This document shows, piece after piece, positions 41,047 to 50,550 of a DNA stretch of 64,000 nt. Under the pieces are notes generated by a model. It did not search any database, was not told where the DNA came from, and saw only the letters and a program-made list of their open reading frames with translations. The stretch covers positions 1 to 64,000 of the forward strand of contig NZ_JACMYD010000005.1 of NCBI RefSeq assembly GCF_014267345.1. Reading direction: 5' to 3'. The stretch is from Corynebacterium sp. zg-331. Lineage in GTDB: Bacteria > Actinomycetota > Actinomycetes > Mycobacteriales > Mycobacteriaceae. Each line of letters begins with the position of its first letter. Positions within the stretch are counted from its first letter, which is position 1. Position numbers and translations under genes: made by a program.

Positions 41047-41598
41047 CTAGGGCAACTCGTCGATGACGTGGTGCGCCAGGGGCGCCAGGGTGGCCATGCC
41101 ATCGCGGATCGCCGGACGCGATCCCGCTAGGTTCACGATCACGGTGGAGCCGGACACCCCGGCGATCCCCCGCGAGGTCGCCGCGTCCACCGCCCCACAG
41201 CCCAGCCCCGAGGAGCGGAGCGCCTGGGCGATGCCGGGAACCAGCTGATCGAGCACCGCCCGAGTGGCCTCCGGGGTCTTATCCCTGGGGCCCACCCCCG
41301 TACCGCCGACGGTGAGCACCAGATCCACCCCGCCCACCACGGCGGTCTCGATCGCCTGGCGGATGCGCGACTTCTTAGACTTGACCGTCACGATCCCGCC
41401 CACGCTAAACTCCGCTTCCTCCAACAGCTCGGCCACCAGTGCGCCGGTGCTCGCATCGCCCTGGTCGCTGACCAGCACCACCAAGGCCTTGTGTCGTTCC
41501 CGCGGTTGATCCTCCCGCTCGGCGGCCAGCAGGTCACCGACATCGGGTTCCAGATCGGGCAAAGGCGACGAGGACACGGAGGCCAGGCGATGTTCCAT
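41047..41598 (-). CDS. MogA/MoaB-family molybdopterin-binding protein
   Basis: 183 residues with an unusual 30-residue N-terminal extension. MoaB/Mog signature: ALVVLVSDQGDAST, LVLTVGGTGVGPRDKTPEAT and GVSGSTVIVNLAGSRPAI. Such proteins adenylate molybdopterin. It follows the htrA-like gene with a 10-bp gap, as in C. glutamicum. Confidence 0.9.
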   Translation of the reverse strand: MEHRLASVSSSPLPDLEPDVGDLLAAEREDQPRERHKALVVLVSDQGDASTGALVAELLEEAEFSVGGIVTVKSKKSRIRQAIETAVVGGVDLVLTVGGTGVGPRDKTPEATRAVLDQLVPGIAQALRSSGLGCGAVDAATSRGIAGVSGSTVIVNLAGSRPAIRDGMATLAPLAHHVIDELP

Positions 41599-41608
41599 AG
41601 GGAATAAC

Positions 41609-42799
41609 TTAGCTGTCCGTGAGCGTTACCTCTACTGAATGCGGCCCCGACTCCCCCGGGGAGAGCACCTCCAGGGTCACCGTTTCCCCAAAGTCGTGGG
41701 AGCGGGCGGCCGCGATGAGGGCATCCGAGGAGTCGATCGGGCGGTCGTTGAGCCTGGTCACCACGTCGCCCTCCTTGAGGCCCGCGCGGGCGGCGGGCCC
41801 GTCCGGGTTCACCCCGTTGATCACCGCCCCCTTCACCGGCGTGCGAGCAACCATGCCGAGGTCGTCGCGCAGCACGCTGACCCCCAGCATGGGCTGGCTG
41901 GCCTTGCCCTCGCGCACCAATTGATCCGCCACCCTCTTGGCAAAGGAGGAGGGGATGGCAAAGCCCAGGCCGATGGAACCAGCCTGATCCGTGCCGCTGC
42001 TCAGCGAGGCGATCACGGAGTTCATGCCAATGAGGTTGCCGCTCATGTCCACCAACGGCCCACCGGAGTTGCCGGGATTGATGGCGGCATCGGTCTGAAT
42101 GGCATCGATGAGCGAGGACTCACCACCGGCCGCCGAGGCCCGCACGGGGCGATCCATCGCGGAGACGATGCCCGTGGTCACCGTGGAGGACAGCCCCAGC
42201 GGGGAACCGATGGCGATCACGGACTGCCCCACCTGCACCTGGTGGGAATCGCCGAAGGAGATGGCCGGCAGATCCTTCACGTCGCGGATCTTTATCACGG
42301 CGATATCCGTGGCGGCGTCCGCGCCCACCAGGTCGGCCGGGTGGACGCTGCCGTCGTTCAAAGTGACCTGAAGCTGAGAGTTGCGATCCCCCGCCACGTG
42401 CGCGTTGGTGAGCACCAGGCCGTCGGAGGAGATGATCGACCCGGAGCCCTCCTCCCCGCCGCGCATGCTCGCCACCTGGATGGAAACCACGGAGGGCAGC
42501 ACCGACTGCGCCACCTGCTCCACGGAGCCGGCGGGGGCCTCCCGCTTAGCGGTCTGCTGCAGGGACGGCTGCTGTAAGGAGTTCACCACCTGGGTATTCT
42601 CGCTCTGCCGACTGACCACCATCCCGGTCACCGCGCCCGCTGCGATGGCGGAGACAGTCATGAGCGCCACGGTGGGCACCACGCCGAAGGAAACCCTCTT
42701 TTTTTCATCCCGTCGAGGTTGCGCGATTACCTCGGTCTCCTCGTGACGCGGCTGCTCCCAGCCCCAATTCTGCCCGTTGGTGCCGTTGTTCTTATCCAT
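41609..42799 (-). CDS. HtrA/DegP-like trypsin serine protease with PDZ domain
   Basis: 396 residues. Cytoplasmic N-terminus, one transmembrane helix (about 38-62), protease domain with the triad His in LTNAHVAG, Asp in TDIAVIK and Ser in NPGNSGGPL, then a PDZ domain (ARAGLKEGDVVTRLNDRPID). It works outside the membrane in envelope protein quality control. Confidence 0.93.
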   Translation of the reverse strand: MDKNNGTNGQNWGWEQPRHEETEVIAQPRRDEKKRVSFGVVPTVALMTVSAIAAGAVTGMVVSRQSENTQVVNSLQQPSLQQTAKREAPAGSVEQVAQSVLPSVVSIQVASMRGGEEGSGSIISSDGLVLTNAHVAGDRNSQLQVTLNDGSVHPADLVGADAATDIAVIKIRDVKDLPAISFGDSHQVQVGQSVIAIGSPLGLSSTVTTGIVSAMDRPVRASAAGGESSLIDAIQTDAAINPGNSGGPLVDMSGNLIGMNSVIASLSSGTDQAGSIGLGFAIPSSFAKRVADQLVREGKASQPMLGVSVLRDDLGMVARTPVKGAVINGVNPDGPAARAGLKEGDVVTRLNDRPIDSSDALIAAARSHDFGETVTLEVLSPGESGPHSVEVTLTDS

Positions 42800-42894
42800 G
42801 GCACCCGATTATGCCCCCGACCGCTGACGCTTCGCTGCGAGGGGCGTTCCAGCTCCATGAGAGTTACTGCCCACTTCCTGTGCGCTTACTGCAT

Positions 42895-42922
42895 AAAAAA
42901 AATCGTGCCCCGAGGGGCACGA
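42895..42922 (-). terminator. Terminator after rpmF
   Basis: Minus-strand stem CGTGCCCC/GGGGCACG with a short loop followed by ATTTTTTTT. It ends the rpmE2-rpmF transcript. Confidence 0.85.
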
Positions 42923-42940
42923 CAGGGCCGGGACCGGAGC

Positions 42941-43114
42941 CTAGAACTGCTCCACGTCCACCAGGCCGAGCTGGGCGGCCTTGACCAGGCGGCGCGGGAT
43001 GCGCACGGTCTGGCCGTCGATGGTCACCTCCTGGAGGGCGACGTTGTTGGCCTTCCACTGCGAGCGACGCGCGTGCGTGTTGGCGCGGGACTTGCGGAAC
43101 TTAGGTACTGCCAT
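42941..43114 (-). CDS. rpmF: Ribosomal protein L32, cysteine-free form
   Basis: 57 residues, beginning [20 protein letters not shown] and ending [14 protein letters not shown]. The zinc cysteine pairs of many L32 proteins are absent, so this is the zinc-independent version. It lies 20 bp after rpmE2 in the same direction. Too short to stand out as a long ORF but unmistakable. Confidence 0.92.
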   Translation of the reverse strand: MAVPKFRKSRANTHARRSQWKANNVALQEVTIDGQTVRIPRRLVKAAQLGLVDVEQF

Positions 43115-43134
43115 TTTCTTCTTCCCTCCTTACC

Positions 43135-43407
43135 TTAAGCCTGGGTCTTCTTCTTACGGCGAGCCATGCCACCGAAGCGACGCTGGAACTTCTCCACGCG
43201 GCCGGCGGTATCCATGACGCGCTGAGCGCCGGTCCAGAACGGGTGCGACTCGCTGGTCACGTCCACCACGATGAGCGGGTACTCGTTGCCGTCCTCCCAC
43301 TCCACGGTGCGGTTGCTGGTGGCGGTGGAACGCGTCAGGAACTTCTGGCCAGTGCCAGCGTCCTGGAACACCACCGGGTGGTAATCCGGGTGGATATCCT
43401 TCTTCAT
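43135..43407 (-). CDS. rpmE2: Ribosomal protein L31 type B
   Basis: 90 residues, starting [20 protein letters not shown]. It lacks the CxxC motif of zinc-binding L31 and has the longer C-terminus of type B ([12 protein letters not shown]). Type B L31 usually replaces the zinc form under zinc shortage. First gene of the rpmE2-rpmF pair. Confidence 0.93.
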   Translation of the reverse strand: MKKDIHPDYHPVVFQDAGTGQKFLTRSTATSNRTVEWEDGNEYPLIVVDVTSESHPFWTGAQRVMDTAGRVEKFQRRFGGMARRKKKTQA

Positions 43408-43482
43408 ATCTCTCGATTCCTAAGGTTGTACACTAGGTCGGTTCCCAGGGGGATCGTGCCTAGGTCGGCTCGGTCAAATCCT

Positions 43483-44292
43483 TTAGCACCCTACTATATG
43501 GGGTCCGCGTTCCGAAAATCCCCGCCGCCGCAGGATCCCCGCCGCCACCAGCGCCTGCACACCGCCGAACAACGCCACCCAGGCCGCATCACAACCCTGC
43601 GGCACCACCAGCCAGGGAATCAGGCTATTGATCATGTGCATGCCTCCGTGAGTGGCCACCCCAGCCCAGAGGGAACCCGTAGTCAGCCGCAGCGCCCCCG
43701 CCAACAGCCCCATCCCCAGGGGAAGTATCAGGTAGATCACCCGGTCCCCCGGGCTCTCCTGCCCACCGGAGGAAAGAAGATGGATGATCGTGAAGGCCGC
43801 CGTGGTCCAGGCCAGGGTAAGGCGCGGATATCGCGCGTGACGTCGGCCAGCCAGCCGCGATAGACCAGCTCCTCCGGCAACCCCTGAAGAATATAGGAAC
43901 GCACGAAGGCAAAGATCACGCTGCCCACCAACACCCACCCGGTGGGATACTGCCCCAGAAACTCCGTGGTGACCGCGCCCCGCAGGTAGCCGATCCCGAT
44001 ATAAAGAAGATGCACCACGAGCATCAACGGCACGATGATCGCGGTACCCAGCCAGAAGGTTCCCGGCCGCGCCAGAACCCCCCGCATCGGCCGTCCTTCC
44101 ACCCAGCGCATCCACGCCACCGTGAACGCGACGATGAGCAGGCAGCTCATCAGGTACCACGCCGCCCACCGCCGCGGGGTTGTCCTCGCCCCGCGGACGC
44201 ACCGCATTGCCTGTAAAAAGCACCGCACAGGCCATCACCGCGCGCAGCGTAAGGCCCCACCAGTTCACCGGAATACGCGGAAAAGTCGTCAT
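43483..44292 (-). pseudogene. CPBP-family intramembrane protease, broken by two frameshifts
   Basis: The N-terminus (MTTFPRIPVNWWGL) and the C-terminal part (FTIIHLLSSGG; HGGMHMINSLIPW) lie in one frame. The middle (AWYLMSCLLIVAFTVAWMRW to GLPEELVYRGWLADVTRD) lies in another. All three CPBP motifs (EELVYRGW, FxxxH, HxxxN) exist but not in one frame. The shifts are near 44150-44215 and near 43828-43838. Either a decayed gene or sequencing errors; neighbouring genes show similar lesions. Confidence 0.75.
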
Positions 44293-44380
44293 GGCTTCAC
44301 TCAACCGCCGCCGCGACCCACGCACCAGGCCCCGCGGTCACGCATAATCATGACCCCGGTCATGGGTAGACCTAGGTAGC

Positions 44381-45413
44381 GTGGAAACCATGCCCGCCGT
44401 CCCGCGCTTTTACCTCCACCTGCTTTTCGGCCTGGCACTTGTCCTCTATACCTTGGCCTTCGTCGGATCGCGGCACGCGCCGCTTGGCGCCGCCCTCGGA
44501 CTCGCGCTGTGCGCCCTGTGGTCGCGCGGCGTCGCTCCCCGCCTGACCGGGCTAGCCTTTTGCCTGGTATCCCTAGCCTGCTACATCACCGCCAATTGGG
44601 TATCCAGCGCCATCGTTTTGTTCCTGGCCATCCTTGTGCCCGTCTTCAGCATTCACCGGGTAGCGGCGCTGATCTTCCTAGCCCTCGTCACGGCCCTCAC
44701 CGGTATCATCCATCTCTCTACGGGTCATCCCACCCGGGCCCTGTCCGAATCCCTCTCTATCGGCGCGCTGCTGGGCGTGGGCTACGCCTTCGCCGCCCAG
44801 ATCCAGCAGCTCCAGCGCCAGGCCACCATGGCTCAGGATCTTCTCCTGACCCGCGAGCGCGAGCGCACGGCCCGCTCGCTCTACGACGGCCTGGGCCACC
44901 GCCTCACCGCCGTCGTCCTCGGCATCGACGCCGCGCTGCGACTGCCCGCCGATCCAGCCCGCCGGGAACTCACCAGGGCCCGCGACACCGCTATCGCGGC
45001 CCTGGACGACATGGGCGCCACGGTGCGGGCCATGACGCCCATCGAGCTGCGCGACGGCGACCTCATACAGACCCTGCGCTCCGTAGCCGACTCCTTTTCC
45101 TCTACCACGCTGCGCGTCCACGTCACGGGCGGCGGGCAGGCCCCGGAACCCCTGGCGTTGCTGGCCCTGCGCTTTACCCAGGAGGCCCTGACCAACGTAG
45201 TACGCCACAGCGACGCCGGTACGCATCGAAGTCCAGGCCGAGCACGGCGGGTTACGCATCCAGGCCCGGGACGACGGCTCCCCCACCTCTTTTACTCCCG
45301 GTTATGAGATCACCTCGCTCGATCGCCGCGCCCGGGAGATCGGCGGGCGCGTCACCGCCTCCGCCGACGAGGGGTTCCGCCTGCGCATGGAGGTGCTGTG
45401 CGCGTCATACTGA
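44381..45413 (+). pseudogene. NarL-type sensor histidine kinase with a 5-bp deletion
   Basis: About five transmembrane segments (about 8-130), then the HisKA_3 region (RERERTARSLYDGLGHRLTA) with the phospho-accepting histidine. The ATPase domain starts correctly (FTQEALTNVVRHSDAG) but shifts frame at 45218-45222. The correct continuation (VRIEVQAEHGGLRIQARDDG) is in the next frame and ends at 45413, overlapping the regulator start. The sequence suggests loss of one copy of a GGTAC tandem. The kinase should be inactive. Confidence 0.8.
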
Positions 45414-45973
45414 TCGACGATCATCAGGTGGTTCTCCACGGCCTGCGCATGGTGCTGGAAACGTTCCCGGACGTCGAGGTCGTCGCCACCGCCACCGATG
45501 GTTCCCTGGTGAGCGCCCTGATCCGCGCCCACCACCCGGACATCGTGGTCACCGACGCCGCCATGCCGGGTTGCAGCGGCCTGGACGTGCTGGTGCTCAC
45601 CACCTTCGACCAACCGGGCTTGGTCTCCTCCCTCATCGAGGCCGGCGCCTCCGGTTATATCCTCAAGGGGGTATCCCCGGAGGAACTTGTCTCCGCCATG
45701 CGCGCGGCTCTCGCTGGCGGCCTGGCGCTCGATCCCCGGGTGACCCGTTATGCCCACAGCGAGCTGGCCCTGCTGACCCGCACGGAAAAGACCGTGGCAC
45801 GACTCGTGGCGTGGGGCCTGAGCAACAGGGAGATCGCCGAGGAATTGGTCCTGGCCGAGGGCACCGTGAAAAATCACGTCTCCGCCCTGCTGCGCAAGCT
45901 GCGCGCTCGCGACCGCACCAACCTGGCCCTCCGGCTGGCCCGACAATTAGGAGATTTGGGCCCGAGGCGCTAG
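45398..45973 (+). CDS. NarL/LuxR-type response regulator with shortened receiver domain
   Basis: 191 residues from GTG 45398. Receiver residues Asp7/Asp8 (LIDDH), Asp53 (VVTDAAMPG), Thr68/69 (LTTFD) and Lys90 (ILKG) are present. But GCSGLD runs straight into VLVLTTFD, so about 15 residues (helix 3 and the start of strand 4) are missing. The LuxR-type DNA-binding domain (TEKTVARLVAWGLSNREIAE, GTVKNHVSALLRKL) is intact. The receiver probably does not fold normally. Confidence 0.82.
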   Translation: MRVILIDDHQVVLHGLRMVLETFPDVEVVATATDGSLVSALIRAHHPDIVVTDAAMPGCSGLDVLVLTTFDQPGLVSSLIEAGASGYILKGVSPEELVSAMRAALAGGLALDPRVTRYAHSELALLTRTEKTVARLVAWGLSNREIAEELVLAEGTVKNHVSALLRKLRARDRTNLALRLARQLGDLGPRR

Positions 45974-46068
45974 GATTGTCGATTGCTGTTGTCGAAAAAC
46001 ATTCGTCTTCGCCCCCGTCTGCTGACTTTTAGTGCTTTGACGTGGGCGGCTAGGAGAAAGTTACACCC

Positions 46069-46305
46069 ATGTCGGCTATTTGCCAGGTCACGGGACGCAA
46101 GCCGCAGTTCGGCAAGTCCGTCTCGCACTCGCACCGCCGTACGTCGCGCCGTTGGAACCCCAACATCCAGCGCCGTCGGTTCTATCTGCCCTCCGAGGGC
46201 CGTACCATCACCCTCAACGTGTCCACCAAGGGCCTGAAGGTCATCGACCGCGATGGCATTGAGGCCGTGGTCGCCAAGATTCGAGCACGTGGGGAGAAGA
46301 TCTAA
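46069..46305 (+). CDS. rpmB: Ribosomal protein L28, zinc-independent form
   Basis: 78 residues. [20 protein letters not shown] and the core [16 protein letters not shown] are L28 hallmarks. The paired zinc cysteines are lost (only Cys5 remains). First gene of a four-gene ribosomal protein operon with 3-13 bp gaps. Confidence 0.94.
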   Translation: MSAICQVTGRKPQFGKSVSHSHRRTSRRWNPNIQRRRFYLPSEGRTITLNVSTKGLKVIDRDGIEAVVAKIRARGEKI

Positions 46306-46308
46306 CAG

Positions 46309-46473
46309 ATGGCACGCAACGACGTTCGCCCGATCATCAAGCTGAAGTCGACGGCTGGCACCGGTTACACCTATGTCACCCGGAAGAACAAGCGCAACAA
46401 CCCGGATCGCATCACGCTGAAGAAGTACGATCCGGTAGCCCGCAAGCACGTCGAGTTCCGCGAGGAGCGATAA
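46309..46473 (+). CDS. rpmG: Ribosomal protein L33, cysteine-free form
   Basis: 54 residues: [20 protein letters not shown], then [19 protein letters not shown]. The four zinc cysteines are replaced. It starts 3 bp after the rpmB stop and lies 3 bp before rpsN. Confidence 0.93.
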   Translation: MARNDVRPIIKLKSTAGTGYTYVTRKNKRNNPDRITLKKYDPVARKHVEFREER

Positions 46474-46476
46474 TTC

Positions 46477-46782
46477 ATGGCTAAGAAGTCCAAGATCGCC
46501 AAGAATGAGCAGCGCAAGGAAGTTGTCGCCCGCTACGCGGAGCGTCGCGCCGAGCTCAAGGCCATTATCAAGAACCCGAACTCGTCCGATGAGGAGCGCC
46601 TGGACGCGCAGTTCGAGCTGAACCGTCAGCCGCGCGACGCCTCCCCCGTCCGTGTTCGCAACCGTGACTCCCACGACGGCCGTCCGCGCGGTTACCTCCG
46701 CAAGTTCGGCCTCTCTCGCGTGCGCATGCGCGAGATGGCTCACCGCGGTGAGCTGCCGGGTGTCCGTAAGTCCAGCTGGTAG
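46477..46782 (+). CDS. rpsN: Ribosomal protein S14, cysteine-free long form
   Basis: 101 residues ([40 protein letters not shown]). The long S14 form without the CxxC-x12-CxxC zinc site. Third gene of the operon. Confidence 0.95.
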   Translation: MAKKSKIAKNEQRKEVVARYAERRAELKAIIKNPNSSDEERLDAQFELNRQPRDASPVRVRNRDSHDGRPRGYLRKFGLSRVRMREMAHRGELPGVRKSSW

Positions 46783-46795
46783 GAGTTGTGCATCA

Positions 46796-47044
46796 ATGAA
46801 GCGTAACAACGCAAAGCGCGCTCGCGTGGAGCAGAGCCGTCGCCCCAAGAAGAACCCGCTGAAGGCAGCGGGCATCGAAACGGTGGACTACAAGGACATC
46901 AACACCCTTCGTCAGTTCATCTCCGATCGCCACAAGATCCGTTCGCGCCGCGTCACGGGGCTGACCCCAAAGCAGCAGCGCGAGGTCGCCACCGCCGTGA
47001 AGAACGCGCGCGAGATGGCTCTCCTGCCGTTCACCAGTCGCTAA
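46796..47044 (+). CDS. rpsR: Ribosomal protein S18
   Basis: 82 residues from ATG 46796 ([40 protein letters not shown]). It lacks the N-terminal cysteines of zinc-type S18. Last gene of the operon; a strong hairpin follows. Confidence 0.94.
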   Translation: MKRNNAKRARVEQSRRPKKNPLKAAGIETVDYKDINTLRQFISDRHKIRSRRVTGLTPKQQREVATAVKNAREMALLPFTSR

Positions 47045-47068
47045 CTGGGAAGAATCACAACAGCGGAT

Positions 47069-47100
47069 GAACCCGCCCACTCTTGGTAGTGGGCGGGTTC
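47069..47100 (+). terminator. Hairpin terminator after rpsR
   Basis: A perfect 12-bp stem GAACCCGCCCAC/GTGGGCGGGTTC with an 8-nt loop, 24 bp after rpsR. The T-tract is weak, so it may also protect the 3' end. Confidence 0.7.
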
Positions 47101-47121
47101 CTGCCATTTATGCTAGTACCC

Positions 47122-47814
47122 ATGCACCCTTCGCTGACCGATCTTCTCGACCAGGCTCCCGCCTGCGCCGAGCCCGCCCAGCTGCGCGGCTTCATCGCGG
47201 AGTCCCACGACCTGGCCCGCAACGCGCTGCGCCACGGCGAGGCGGCCGTGACCGTGGCACGGTGGTACTCCCGGCTCACCGCACGCCTCCTGGGTTCCCC
47301 CTCCCTGGCAGATGAGCCCCCCGTGATCCCGGTGGGCGCGCTCGCCCGCGGCGAGGCGCTGCCCTCCACGCCCCTGCTGTGGGTGGCCCCGCGGATCCCC
47401 AGTGTGCAATCCGGTTTCTGGGAGATGGGCCGTGATCTTGGCACGTCCCCGGCCCCGCCCTCGCTCGACCAGGCCCTGCGGCAGCGCCCACCGGCCATGC
47501 GCACCCTCGACGGCCTGCCGGATCTCGATGCCACCGTGAGCATCCAGGAGCATCTCCTCGGCCCGGCCGCCCTCCTACGGCAGTGCGCACACCACCTCAC
47601 GCAGGAGGAAAACGAGTCCCTCACCCAGGCCTGGATCACCGGCATGGAGCTAGAGGCGCAGCGCTGGCGCGATCGCGTCCCCTCCACGCTGCCCGCGCGC
47701 GACCTACCGGCCCTACAGCGCAGCGCCTTCGGCGCCGCCGCCCGATCGCTCTCCCTCGTGATCCGCTCGGTGGCCGCGCGCAATACCATCACCATCGACA
47801 CCGACGTTTCATAA
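47122..47814 (+). CDS. Conserved hypothetical protein upstream of amtR
   Basis: 230 residues from ATG 47122; TATGCT lies about 8 bp upstream, so the transcript is probably leaderless. Mostly helical, with the segment LLWVAPRIPSVQSGFWEMGR and a C-terminal helical bundle. It may be related to nucleotidyltransferase-like DUF294 proteins, but I cannot confirm this. It is 12 bp from amtR and probably co-transcribed. Confidence 0.7.
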   Translation: MHPSLTDLLDQAPACAEPAQLRGFIAESHDLARNALRHGEAAVTVARWYSRLTARLLGSPSLADEPPVIPVGALARGEALPSTPLLWVAPRIPSVQSGFWEMGRDLGTSPAPPSLDQALRQRPPAMRTLDGLPDLDATVSIQEHLLGPAALLRQCAHHLTQEENESLTQAWITGMELEAQRWRDRVPSTLPARDLPALQRSAFGAAARSLSLVIRSVAARNTITIDTDVS

Positions 47815-47826
47815 GGAGCCAGCGCT

Positions 47827-48498
47827 ATGGCAGGAGCAGTGGGACGACCCCGCAAGAACAGCCCGCGCCGTCGCGGCAATACCGCGCGCGAGGAGATCCT
47901 CGACGCCGCCTCGGAGCTTTTTACCGTGCAGGGCTTTGCCACCACCTCCACGCATCAGATCGCCGATGCCGTGGGAATCCGGCAGGCCTCCCTGTACTAT
48001 CACTTCCCGTCCAAGGCGGAGATCTTCCTCACCCTCTTGAAGTCCACCATCGAACCCTCGGCGCAGCTCGCGGACTACCTGGGGGCCACGGAGGCCTCCG
48101 CGCCCCAGCGGCTGTGGTCGCTGGTGGCGGCGGAATCCCGACTCCTGCTTTCGAGCCGGTGGAACGTGGGGCGACTCTACCAGCTGCCCATCGCCGCCTC
48201 CGAGGAATTCGCGGAGTACCACGCCCAGCGCGAGGGCCTGCGCACCACCTTCGAGGCCCTGGCGGCGGACATCGTGGGGGCCGGAGATCCCCGCTGTATG
48301 CTGCCCTTCCACATCGCCATGTCCGTGATCGAGATGCGCGATAATACCGGCGTGGCCCCCCACCAGGGCGAGGGTCTGCCCCCCACGGCCATCATGCTGG
48401 CGGACGCCGCCCTCGACGTGTTGCACACCCCCCCGCCCGAGGAACGGGTGGCACGCACCCTCGAGTTGCTCAGTGCGCGAAGTGCCGCGCGCCCGTGA
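47827..48498 (+). CDS. amtR: AmtR, TetR-family master regulator of nitrogen metabolism
   Basis: 223 residues. The N-terminus [18 protein letters not shown] and the HTH region [20 protein letters not shown] are nearly those of C. glutamicum AmtR, and [11 protein letters not shown] and [12 protein letters not shown] in the ligand domain also match. AmtR represses amt, gln and urease-type genes and is released by adenylylated GlnK. Its 3' end overlaps purH (convergent) by 29 bp. Confidence 0.93.
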   Translation: MAGAVGRPRKNSPRRRGNTAREEILDAASELFTVQGFATTSTHQIADAVGIRQASLYYHFPSKAEIFLTLLKSTIEPSAQLADYLGATEASAPQRLWSLVAAESRLLLSSRWNVGRLYQLPIAASEEFAEYHAQREGLRTTFEALAADIVGAGDPRCMLPFHIAMSVIEMRDNTGVAPHQGEGLPPTAIMLADAALDVLHTPPPEERVARTLELLSARSAARP

Positions 48499-50002
48499 GG
48501 TACATCGTCACCCCGGCCTTCTTCGCGGCCTCGATCACCTCGTCGTCGCGGATGGAGCCGCCAGGCTGCACCACGGCCTTGACCCCGGCCTGAGCCAGCA
48601 CCTCGAAGCCGTCGGCGAAGGGGAAGAAGGCGTCGGAGGCCGCCACGGCCCCCTCCGTGCGATTGCCCTCGCCCAAGGTGTTGGCGCGCTCCACCGCGAG
48701 CTTGGCGGAGTCCACGCGATTGACCTGCCCCATGCCCACCCCCACGGTGGCTCCCTCGCGGGCAATGAGGATGGCGTTGGACTTCACCGCGCGCACGGTG
48801 CGCCAGGCAAACTCCAGTTCCTTGCGCACCTGCTCGGAATCCTCGCCGGCCACCAGCGTCCAGGCGGCGGGATCGTCGCCCTCGGCGTCGAGAGCGTCGC
48901 TGCGCTGCACCAGCAGGCCGCCGGAAATCTGCTTGATCTCCTTCGCCCCGCGCTCGGGGGCCTCGGCCTCCAGGATGCGCAGGTTCTTCTTGGTCCGGAG
49001 CAGGTCCAGCGCCTCCGGGGCGTAGGAGGGTGCGATGACCACCTCGGTGAAGATCGGCTTGATCTGCTCGGCCATCGCCAGGGTCACCTCGCGGTTAGCG
49101 GCGATCACCCCGCCGTACGCGGAGAGCGAATCGCAGGCGTGGGCGGCGGCGTGAGCGGCGGCGATGTCCCCGGCCACCGCGATGCCGCAGGGATTGGCGT
49201 GCTTGATGATGGCCACGCACGGCTCGGCGTGATCCCAGGCGGCACGCCAGGCGGCGTCGGCGTCCTGGTAGTTGTTGTAGCTCATCTCCTTGCCGTGGTG
49301 CTGGGTGGCACCGGCCAGGCCACCGCCGGCCACGTACAGCGCGGCGTCCTGGTGCGGGTTCTCGCCGTAGCGCAGCTCGTGGGCCAGGCGGTAGGAGCCC
49401 CCCACCCACTGCCCCTCGGAGATCCAGGTGGCCACGGCGATGTCGTACTCGGCGGTGTGTCGGAAGGCCTCGGCGGCCAGCGCCCGGCGCTGCTCCAGGT
49501 CAAATCCGCCGTCCGCCACGGCGCGGGCCACCTCCGCGTAGCGTTCGGGATTGACCACCACGGCCACCGAGGGGTGGTTCTTGGCCGCGGCGCGCACCAT
49601 CGAGGGGCCTCCGATATCGATCTGCTCCACGCAGGCGTCAAAATCCGCCCCCGAGGCCACCGTTTGGCTAAACGGGTAGAGGTTGACCACCACCAGCTCG
49701 AACGGCTCCACGCCCAGCTCCTCGAGCTGGGCCAGGTGATCCTCCTTGCGGGTATCGGCCAGGATGCCGGCGTGGACGCGCGGGTGCAGGGTCTTGACCC
49801 GGCCCTCCAGGCACTCCGGGAAGCCGGTGAGTTCCTCCACCCGGGTCACCGGCAGCCCGGCGCCCGCCACGGTCGCGGCGGTGGAGCCGGTGGAGACGAT
49901 CTCCACCCCCGCCTGGTGCAGGGCGGTGGCCAGTTCCACCAGGCCGGTCTTGTCATAGACGCTCAGCAGGGCGCGCTTGATGCCCTTGCGGCTTTCGCTC
50001 AT
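48470..50002 (-). CDS. purH: Bifunctional AICAR transformylase / IMP cyclohydrolase
   Basis: 510 residues. The IMP cyclohydrolase (MGS-like) domain comes first ([26 protein letters not shown]). The transformylase domain follows ([45 protein letters not shown]). It catalyses the last two steps of IMP synthesis. Overlaps purN by 4 bp. Confidence 0.96.
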   Translation of the reverse strand: MSESRKGIKRALLSVYDKTGLVELATALHQAGVEIVSTGSTAATVAGAGLPVTRVEELTGFPECLEGRVKTLHPRVHAGILADTRKEDHLAQLEELGVEPFELVVVNLYPFSQTVASGADFDACVEQIDIGGPSMVRAAAKNHPSVAVVVNPERYAEVARAVADGGFDLEQRRALAAEAFRHTAEYDIAVATWISEGQWVGGSYRLAHELRYGENPHQDAALYVAGGGLAGATQHHGKEMSYNNYQDADAAWRAAWDHAEPCVAIIKHANPCGIAVAGDIAAAHAAAHACDSLSAYGGVIAANREVTLAMAEQIKPIFTEVVIAPSYAPEALDLLRTKKNLRILEAEAPERGAKEIKQISGGLLVQRSDALDAEGDDPAAWTLVAGEDSEQVRKELEFAWRTVRAVKSNAILIAREGATVGVGMGQVNRVDSAKLAVERANTLGEGNRTEGAVAASDAFFPFADGFEVLAQAGVKAVVQPGGSIRDDEVIEAAKKAGVTMYLTGARHFAH

Positions 50003-50550
50003 CTGAGATTCTCCTGTTGCTGTGCGGATAGCACCCGCACAATGAGTTGGCGTTCAACGGTCTTAATGCGCTCGTGCAGCATGGCCTCGTCGTCCCCCGG
50101 CTCCACCCGCACCGGCTCCTGCGCGATGATCGGGCCGGTGTCCACGCCCTCATCGACGTAGTGCACGGTCGAACCGGTGACCTTCACCCCGTAGGCAAGG
50201 GCGTCGCGCACGGCGTGCGCCCCGGGGAAGGCCGGCAGCAGGGCCGGGTGGGTATTGATGGTGCGCCCCCCGAAGCGATCGAGGAAGGCCGGTCCCAGGA
50301 TCTTCATGAACCCGGCGGAGACCACCAGGTCGGGGGAGCCCACGGCGTCGGCAAGCGTGACATTCCAGGCGTGGCGATCGGGCTGCATGGCCACGACCTC
50401 GGTGGGCACCCCGACGTCCGCCGCGCGCTCCAGGGCGCGACAGGGTTGATCGGCGATCACCTTGGTCACCCGGTAGCCCCCCTGATGATCCAGGATAGCC
50501 TGGAGCAGCGTTCCGCTGCCGGATACCAAAACCACAACATTCAATGTCAC
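49999..50550 (-). CDS. purN: Phosphoribosylglycinamide formyltransferase
   Basis: 183 residues. [14 protein letters not shown], the formyl-folate loop [18 protein letters not shown] and [20 protein letters not shown] are PurN signatures with the catalytic Asn-His-Asp set. Third step of purine synthesis. Coupled to purH and overlapped by the membrane protein gene upstream. Confidence 0.95.
   Translation of the reverse strand: MTLNVVVLVSGSGTLLQAILDHQGGYRVTKVIADQPCRALERAADVGVPTEVVAMQPDRHAWNVTLADAVGSPDLVVSAGFMKILGPAFLDRFGGRTINTHPALLPAFPGAHAVRDALAYGVKVTGSTVHYVDEGVDTGPIIAQEPVRVEPGDDEAMLHERIKTVERQLIVRVLSAQQQENLR

Noticed and set aside
44509-46032. A 507-codon plus-strand ORF spanning the kinase and regulator
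   Set aside because: Proline/arginine/serine-rich out-of-frame reading of the kinase and LuxR-type regulator genes; no domain pattern.
48473-50161. A 562-codon plus-strand ORF opposite purH and purN
   Set aside because: It is glycine/histidine-rich low-complexity sequence caused by high-GC codon structure of purH on the other strand; purH is unmistakable.
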